Shown in pieces: positions 1-4,160 of a DNA stretch of 6,800 bases (position 1 is its first letter; the number at the start of each line of letters is the position of its first letter). This DNA comes from Bacteroidales bacterium (GTDB lineage: Bacteria > Bacteroidota > Bacteroidia > Bacteroidales > WCHB1-69), in assembly GCA_031273515.1 (NCBI GenBank), contig JAISRU010000090.1, positions 1-6,800 on the forward strand, read 5' to 3'. The position numbers and the translations under genes are program-made. Under the pieces are notes generated by a model that had not been told where the DNA came from, searched no databases, and was given only the letters and a program-made list of their open reading frames with translations.

Positions 1-553
1 TCTTTGTCAGACGATAAGCCTGATTTTGTGCTGCATGCAAATCGTCATTAATAATAACTTCATCAAATTTATCTGCAAAGCTAAGTTCATATTCCGCTTT
101 GTCTTTTCGTTTTCGGATAGATTCTTCCGTTTCCGTACCACGATACATAAGTCGTTCTTTGAGCGTGTCCAAAGACGGAGGCATTAAAAAAACCGCCAGC
201 GACCGATCAGGATATTTATTCTTGATATTCAAACCTCCTACCACATCCACATCGAATAAAACATGTTTTCCTGTTGCCCAGATACGTTCTATTTCGGAAA
301 GCAGCGTACCGTAGAACTGATTGGGATACACCTCTTCCCATTCCAGAAAATCATTGTTTTGGATTTTTTCTTTGAAGCGTTTCGTTGTAAAGAAGTAATA
401 ATCGTTCCCGTTGATTTCGTTTTCTCTTTTGGGACGATTTGTTGCCGAAACAGAAAACGCCAAAGGTAAACCGGACTGTAACAAATGTCTGACTATGGTT
501 GTTTTACCTGTTCCTGAAGGCGCTGAAAAAATAATCAGTTTTCCATTATTCAT
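1..553 (-). CDS. gmk: Guanylate kinase, C-terminus cut by the window edge
   Basis: Phosphorylates GMP (and dGMP) to GDP with ATP in the cytoplasm, an essential step of guanine nucleotide synthesis. The visible 184 residues begin MNNGKLIIFSAPSGTGKTT. The P-loop is at about residues 11-19 with catalytic Lys17. The GMP-binding segment contains Ser36, Arg40, Arg43 and Tyr52, followed by Glu71 and Tyr81-Gly82-Thr83. The DVDVVGG strand is at 101-107 and the lid arginines are near 134, 138 and 147. The ATG at 553-551 places the P-loop at the usual distance from the N-terminus. The frame is open to base 1; bacterial Gmk is about 185-210 residues, so probably only a few are missing. No Shine-Dalgarno sequence is visible, as is usual in Bacteroidota. 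The gene follows rpsA after a terminator and a 449-base spacer and has its own -7 box, so it is probably transcribed separately. Identification is firm from the motifs. Confidence 0.96.
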   Translation of the reverse strand, partial: MNNGKLIIFSAPSGTGKTTIVRHLLQSGLPLAFSVSATNRPKRENEINGNDYYFFTTKRFKEKIQNNDFLEWEEVYPNQFYGTLLSEIERIWATGKHVLFDVDVVGGLNIKNKYPDRSLAVFLMPPSLDTLKERLMYRGTETEESIRKRKDKAEYELSFADKFDEVIINDDLHAAQNQAYRLTK

Positions 554-606
554 ATTTCTGTAAACTATTGTTCGTTGTTTTGAAAATAAATATTTGTATT
601 TGCCTG

Positions 607-614
607 CAAAAGTA
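607..614 (-). promoter_or_regulatory. Candidate Bacteroidota -7 promoter box for gmk
   Basis: The minus strand reads TACTTTTG, a full match to TAnnTTTG, the -7 consensus of the primary sigma factor in Bacteroidota. It ends 54 bases before the gmk ATG, giving an expected leader of about 50 nt. No clear TTTG-type -33 element is seen about 19-20 bases upstream, where the sequence is AT-rich. The call rests on the -7 match and position only. Confidence 0.5.
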
Positions 615-659
615 CAAAAAATAATTGAGAATTTTTGGTCATGCCATACGGATGCTTCT

Positions 660-876
660 GTCTCGAACTGTGATTTGTCTGATTAAATGATTAACATGAT
701 TCCTTCGGGTGATTATTATTTCCCGCGGATTCCCGCAGAAATTACAGAGATATCCACAGAGAAAATCCTGCTAATCCTTTAATCTTGTAAATCCTGATAT
801 CAGACAAAGGGAAATAATCCTCGTCGCTTGCGCTCTTGTTCACTCGTCCTCTTGTTCACTAATAATCACAGTTCAG
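660..876. repeat. Dispersed intergenic repeat element A, bounded by an inverted repeat
   Basis: This fills most of the gene-free rpsA-gmk spacer. The left end carries GAACTGTGATT (665-675) and the right end its exact inverted copy (864-874), bounding about 217 bp without a coding frame. The first 61 bases (660-720) are nearly the same as the minus strand of 4145-4085 in the spacer upstream of rpsA, differing at about six positions by eye. The interior holds a doubled TTCCCGC motif (719-737), a degenerate AATCCTG array (763-797) and two direct copies of CTCTTGTTCACT (833-844 and 849-860). No target-site duplication or transposase is visible. It looks like a non-autonomous intergenic repeat, MITE-like or simply mosaic; its mobility is inferred, not shown. 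Confidence 0.7.
763..797. repeat. Degenerate tandem AATCCTG-type array inside element A
   Basis: Four imperfect units of 8-10 bases follow each other: AATCCTGCT, AATCCTTT, AATCTTGT and AAATCCTGAT. A block of AATCTACGTT / AATCTGTCTC / ATCTGTGTG in the upstream spacer (about 4055-4081) has the same flavour. Short degenerate arrays of this kind are familiar in intergenic DNA of Bacteroidota. No coding or regulatory role can be read from the sequence. Confidence 0.55.
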
Positions 877-904
877 AAAATAAAAGACGGACTTGCGCAC
901 AAAC

Positions 905-940
905 AAAAAAAGAGAGGCTGTATATACATACAAACCTCCC
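905..940 (-). terminator. Rho-independent terminator of rpsA
   Basis: On the minus strand GGGAGGTT and AGCCTCTC pair, with G-U wobbles. After a one-base bulge the stem extends through GTA/TAC around a short AU-rich loop. A run of seven T follows at once (911-905), then TTTG. It lies about 63 bases past the rpsA stop codon. A GC-rich stem plus T-tract in the right orientation is the classical intrinsic terminator layout, and it separates rpsA from gmk. Confidence 0.75.
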
Positions 941-1002
941 TATACAAAAAACTTTTAAAAATTCAAAACACTAAAAACTTTTTCCAGATATCGGATGTTT
1001 CT

Positions 1003-3738
1003 TTATTCTTCTTCCGAAAACAAATCTTCTTTTGTTTCTTTTTTTGTTCGTTTCTTTTTTGGTTTTTCTTCTGTTGATTCCGTTGCTGTTTGGTCGTCTT
1101 TTTTAGCGCGTGTTTTCTTCGGCTTTTTTTCTGTCGTTTTTGTTTCCGTGCCGACAACCTCCTGTTCCGGTTCTGTTATTGTTGTTTCAACAGCAACTTC
1201 TTCTTCCTGTTTTGTTTCTGTTTCTGTTTCTGCAACAACTTCATCTTGACTTGTCTCTGTTTCTGCAACAATTTCATCCTGATTTGTTTCCGTTTCAACA
1301 GTAACTTCTTCCTGATTTGTTACTGTTTCAACAACAACCTCTTCCTGATTTGCCACCGCTTCAACAATAGCTTCTTCCTGATTGGTTACTGTCTCAACAG
1401 CGGTGTCTTCCTGACTTGTTTCCGTTTCAACAAGACTTTCATCCTGTTTTGTCTCTGTTTCGACAAGCGTTTCATCTTTTATCTCTGCTTCGACTGATTT
1501 GGGGGAATGCTTCTTTTTATTTTTGCTTTCCGCCATTTCCAGATCTGCTTTGAGCGAAACAAAAGCATCCAAATCGCCTAATGTAGATTTCTCTATCGTT
1601 TCGGTAAGACGTTTAGCAATTTTTGAGCCGTCTTTCATTTTCTTTCTTTCGACGTCTTCTCTCGCTTCTCTTTCCGCATCTTTTATGTCCTGCCATATTC
1701 TGGAATGCGACAGACTAAGTTTCTTATTCTCTTTGGAAAACTCAACAACTTTAAAGTTTTCGGTTTCTCCCAAGCGGATAATTGTACCGTCTTCACGCAG
1801 GAGTCCTTTGTGGAAAACAAAGCCTTCCGTTCCTTCCGCCAATTTGATTATCACGCCTTTGTCAACTTCATCGACCACTGTTCCCCGATGAATACTGCCA
1901 ACGGTATAAATTGTTTCATAAACATCCCATGGATTTTCTTCCAATTGTTTATGTCCCAAACTCAGACGACGGGTATCAGCATCCATTTCCAAGACAACCA
2001 CATCAATTTTCTCGCCTATTTTCGTAAACTCGGCGGGATGTCTGATTTTCTTCGACCATGAGAGATCGGAAACATGAATTAGTCCGTCGATACCTTCTTC
2101 CAGTTCGACAAAAATACCGAAGCTGGTAAAATTACGAACAATCGCTGTATGACGAGAACCAACAGGACATTTATCTGCTATCGCAATCCACGGATCGGGC
2201 ATTAATTGTTTAATACCCAAAGACATTTTTCTTTCTTCTCGATCCAGAGTCAGAATAATGGCTTCTACCTCCTGACCTACTTCCAGAAAATCCTGCGCCG
2301 TGCGCAAATGCTGCGACCACGACATTTCAGATACGTGAATTAATCCTTCTACGCCCTGAGCGACTTCGAGAAATGCGCCATAATCGGCAATAACAACAAC
2401 CTTTCCTTTTATTTTATCGCCCACTTTCAGATTGGGGTCTAAGGTATCCCACGGATGAGGAGTCAATTGTTTTAATCCTAATGCGATGCGTTTTTTTCCT
2501 TCGTCGAAATCAAGAATTACGACATTGATATTCTGGTCTAATTCAATTACTTCACTCGGATCGTTAATACGTCCCCACGAAAGGTCGGTAATATGGATTA
2601 AGCCGTCTACGCCTCCCAGATCGATAAAAGCGCCGTAATGGGTGATATTTTTAACAATACCTTCCAATACCTGACCTTTTTCAAGTCCCGCCATGATTTC
2701 CAAACGCTGAGCTTCCAATTCCGATTCGATAAGCGCCTTGTGAGATACGACTACGTTTTTATATTCGTGATTGATTTTTACCACTTTAAATTCCATTGTC
2801 TTATCCACGAACACGTCGTAATCCCGAATAGGTTTTACATCTATCTGAGAACCGGGCAAAAAAGATTCGATGCCAAATACATCCACAATCAAGCCTCCTT
2901 TTGTTTTCGATTTGACGTATCCCGTAATAATCTCGCCGGTTTCATACGCCTGATTGACCCGATCCCATGATTTCAACAAACGGGCTTTTTTGTGCGACAA
3001 CAACAACTGACCAGCTGCATCTTCCTGACTTATAATATAAACCTCGATCTTATCGCCGATTTGTACATTCGATAAATAACGTAACTCATTGGCAGGAATA
3101 ACGCCGTCGGATTTAAAGCCAATATTAACAACTATTTCACGCGGAGTCTTGGCAACAATCGTTCCTTCCACCACTTTTTGTTCCACAATGGCGCTGAAAG
3201 TCTGATTGTAAGTTTCTTCTAACTGTTTGCGTTCTGTTCCCGAATACAATTGCGTATCTTTGCCCAATTCATCCCAATTAAAATCGTCGGTATTCGGAGT
3301 TATTTTAGGATGAAGATGAATACTGCTCCTTTTGGTTCGTTCCGGTTTGACTTCTGTTTCTGTTTCAGGATTTTCTTCCGTAACTTCTTCTGCAACCGGA
3401 GCAATTTCTTCCGTGTCTGTTGTTGTTTCAGGATTTTCTTCCGTAACTTCTTCTGCAACCGGATCAGTTTCTTCCGTGTCTGTTGCTGTTTCTGGATTTT
3501 CTTCCGTAACTTCTTCCGCAACCGGAGCAATTTCTTCCGTGTCTGTTGCTGTTTCAGGATTTTCTTCCGCAACTTCTTCCGCAATCGGAACAGTTTCTTC
3601 CGTGTCTGTTACTGTTTCAGGATTTTCTTCCGCAGGTTGAATTTCTGCTGTCGGTGTAGTATTTTCTTCCGTAGTTTGAGTTTGTTGAGTCTCTCCATTA
3701 TCAGGAGTTTCGTCAGAAAAGTTCACTTCTTCTGTCAT
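1003..3738 (-). CDS. rpsA: Ribosomal protein S1 with repeat-expanded N- and C-terminal tails
   Basis: S1 binds mRNA on the 30S subunit and helps place it for initiation. The core (about 137-740) has six S1/OB-fold domains at about 186-252, 267-335, 354-424, 439-512, 526-598 and 613-680. Domains 3-5 are canonical (GLIHITDLSW, GLIHVSEMSW, GLIHVSDLSW), each closing with LGxKQL...PW. A charged, probably helical stretch covers 683-735. Bacteroidota S1 is usually about 590-600 residues; this one has 911. The excess is an N-terminal tail with 21-residue repeats (37-127), a C-terminal tail with 11-residue repeats (755-844), and two KPKK clusters (871-880, 892-900). Residues 1-130 hold 47 Asp/Glu and no Lys, Arg or His. 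The ATG at 3738 is the only plausible start: an in-frame TAG lies at 3756-3754 and no other start intervenes. The leader is A-rich, without a Shine-Dalgarno sequence. The frame is intact throughout, so the tails appear to be translated. S1 identity is certain; the role of the tails is unknown. Confidence 0.97.
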   Translation of the reverse strand: MTEEVNFSDETPDNGETQQTQTTEENTTPTAEIQPAEENPETVTDTEETVPIAEEVAEENPETATDTEEIAPVAEEVTEENPETATDTEETDPVAEEVTEENPETTTDTEEIAPVAEEVTEENPETETEVKPERTKRSSIHLHPKITPNTDDFNWDELGKDTQLYSGTERKQLEETYNQTFSAIVEQKVVEGTIVAKTPREIVVNIGFKSDGVIPANELRYLSNVQIGDKIEVYIISQEDAAGQLLLSHKKARLLKSWDRVNQAYETGEIITGYVKSKTKGGLIVDVFGIESFLPGSQIDVKPIRDYDVFVDKTMEFKVVKINHEYKNVVVSHKALIESELEAQRLEIMAGLEKGQVLEGIVKNITHYGAFIDLGGVDGLIHITDLSWGRINDPSEVIELDQNINVVILDFDEGKKRIALGLKQLTPHPWDTLDPNLKVGDKIKGKVVVIADYGAFLEVAQGVEGLIHVSEMSWSQHLRTAQDFLEVGQEVEAIILTLDREERKMSLGIKQLMPDPWIAIADKCPVGSRHTAIVRNFTSFGIFVELEEGIDGLIHVSDLSWSKKIRHPAEFTKIGEKIDVVVLEMDADTRRLSLGHKQLEENPWDVYETIYTVGSIHRGTVVDEVDKGVIIKLAEGTEGFVFHKGLLREDGTIIRLGETENFKVVEFSKENKKLSLSHSRIWQDIKDAEREAREDVERKKMKDGSKIAKRLTETIEKSTLGDLDAFVSLKADLEMAESKNKKKHSPKSVEAEIKDETLVETETKQDESLVETETSQEDTAVETVTNQEEAIVEAVANQEEVVVETVTNQEEVTVETETNQDEIVAETETSQDEVVAETETETKQEEEVAVETTITEPEQEVVGTETKTTEKKPKKTRAKKDDQTATESTEEKPKKKRTKKETKEDLFSEEE
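1039..1134 (-). repeat. Duplicated Lys/Pro-rich cluster at the S1 C-terminus
   Basis: Residues 869-880 (TEKKPKKTRAKK) and 889-900 (TEEKPKKKRTKK) are two copies of one motif exactly 20 residues apart, followed by an acidic end (EDLFSEEE). This basic patch contrasts sharply with the acidic repeats before it. Similar KPKK-rich tails occur in nucleic-acid-binding proteins; an RNA- or DNA-contact role here is inference only. Confidence 0.7.
1207..1476 (-). repeat. 33-bp in-frame tandem repeat encoding 11-residue units in the S1 C-terminal tail
   Basis: Eight consecutive units cover residues 755-844: DETLVETETKQ, DESLVETETSQ, EDTAVETVTNQ, EEAIVEAVANQ, EEVVVETVTNQ, EEVTVETETNQ, DEIVAETETSQ and a 13-residue DEVVAETETETKQ. 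The consensus is [DE]E-x-x-VETxTxQ. Neighbouring units differ at several of 33 bases, so this array looks older or more diverged than the N-terminal one. The last unit carries a two-residue (ET) insertion. Every unit is a multiple of three bases, so copy-number changes would keep the frame. Confidence 0.9.
3358..3630 (-). repeat. 63-bp in-frame tandem repeat encoding 21-residue units in the S1 N-terminal tail
   Basis: Four full units and a partial fifth, starting at residues 37, 58, 79, 100 and 121, share the form EENPETxTDTEE-xxPxAEEVx. On the plus strand the landmark TC(A/T)GGATTTTCTTCC recurs at 3365, 3428, 3491, 3554 and 3617, exactly 63 bases apart. The copies at 3365 and 3428 differ at only 3 of 63 bases, which suggests recent duplication or ongoing homogenisation. 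Confidence 0.93.
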
Positions 3739-3749
3739 TTTCTTTGTAT

Positions 3750-3765
3750 TGTGCTAATCTGCACA
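3750..3765 (-). promoter_or_regulatory. Small hairpin in the rpsA leader next to the start codon
   Basis: The minus strand reads TGTGC-AGATTA-GCACA: a perfect 5-bp stem with a 6-base loop, ending 11 bases before the ATG. In E. coli, S1 represses its own mRNA through a structured leader. Whether this hairpin plays a similar role is inference; a 5-bp stem can also arise by chance. Confidence 0.35.
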
Positions 3766-3839
3766 TTCGTTTTAATAAATTAATAATTAGAGGTTTCCTA
3801 CTTAAATCTGTTCCAAAGAGCCTCTTTTGAAACAAGTTG

Positions 3840-3847
3840 CAAAGATA
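3840..3847 (-). promoter_or_regulatory. Candidate Bacteroidota -7 promoter box for rpsA
   Basis: The minus strand reads TATCTTTG, a full match to TAnnTTTG, giving an expected leader of about 97 nt before the rpsA ATG. A TTTG lies upstream, but with only 15 bases between it and the box, shorter than the usual spacing for a -33 element. The box sits just downstream of repeat element B, so rpsA keeps a promoter of its own on the gene side of that element. Confidence 0.55.
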
Positions 3848-3884
3848 CAACTTTTTCTTTTACAAATGCATCTAACTACGTTTT

Positions 3885-4149
3885 TTTTTGTCTGAACTCT
3901 GATTGGCTTTGCCTTTCTCCTTCTTGCTCGGCATAGTCAAACAAGTTTGCCTCTGCTCTCGCTTCGTGCGTCGATTCAACTAATTAACTGATTGACATGA
4001 TTATTTTTCCTCACCCCCTGCCCCTCTCCAAAGTTGGAGAGGGGAGATAAAAAATCTACGTTAATCTGTCTCATCTGTGTGCTAAAAATAATCACCCGAA
4101 GGCGATCATGTCAATCATTTAATCAGATAAATCACAGTTCAGACAAAAA
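3885..4149. repeat. Dispersed intergenic repeat element B with nested inverted repeats
   Basis: This fills the gene-free spacer between the surface-protein gene and the rpsA promoter. The outer ends (3885-3904 and 4130-4149) are 20-base inverted repeats matching at 19 of 20 positions, with core TGTCTGAACT. A second, inner pair (ATTAACTGATTGACATGAT at 3983-4001, inverted at 4105-4123) matches at 18 of 19. The right arm (4145-4085) is the inverted counterpart of 660-720 in element A. Between the inner arms lie a CT-rich GC hairpin (4021-4044) and an AATCTG-type block. The right end is 11 bases from the stop codon of the neighbouring gene. No transposase or target-site duplication is seen. Confidence 0.75.
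4021..4044. repeat. Perfect 11-bp GC-rich inverted repeat (hairpin) within element B
   Basis: CCCCTCTCCAA at 4021-4031 pairs perfectly with TTGGAGAGGGG at 4034-4044; sterically the loop would be about four bases. It is preceded by TCACCCCCTG. Neither strand has a T-tract directly after the stem, so it does not look like a classical intrinsic terminator. It could still stabilise or block transcripts that run into the spacer from the upstream gene. The CACCCCCTGCCCCTCTCC type of sequence is a familiar dispersed intergenic repeat in bacteria. Confidence 0.7.
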
Positions 4150-4160
4150 GGTTTTTCTTT

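Noticed and set aside
660..876. CRISPR array in the rpsA-gmk spacer
   Set aside because: The repeats are short, degenerate and irregularly spaced, without uniform spacers, and no cas gene is near.
963..1497. Several open frames over the 3' end of rpsA on both strands
   Set aside because: They are shadows of the low-complexity 33-bp repeats and the Lys-rich tail; composition is extreme and none resembles a known protein.
3300..3640. Repetitive open frames on both strands (minus frame rich in KKLRKK, plus frame rich in Ser/Val)
   Set aside because: These are alternative-frame readings of the same S1 repeat array; the S1 frame is fixed by the conserved domains that follow.
1003..3738. Fusion of S1 with a separate secreted or repeat protein
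   Set aside because: The tails contain only simple charged repeats, no second folded domain, signal peptide or sorting signal, so in-frame repeat expansion explains them better than gene fusion.
3250..3783. Long plus-strand open frame (177 codons) opposite the start of rpsA, rich in Phe, Cys and Arg
   Set aside because: It is the antisense reading of the 63-bp repeat and S1 domain 1. The repeat unit is a multiple of three, so any frame free of stops in one unit stays open through all of them. The protein has no recognisable features and no promoter or start context.
4021..4044. Perfect GC-rich hairpin as terminator of the surface-protein gene
   Set aside because: No T-tract follows the stem on either strand and it lies about 120 bases past the stop codon within a repeat element; I list it as a repeat.
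4145..4156. AAAAAGGTTTTT just past the surface-protein stop as a terminator
   Set aside because: The palindrome has no room for a loop and its stem is A/T except for the central GG/CC, so it would not form a stable termination hairpin.
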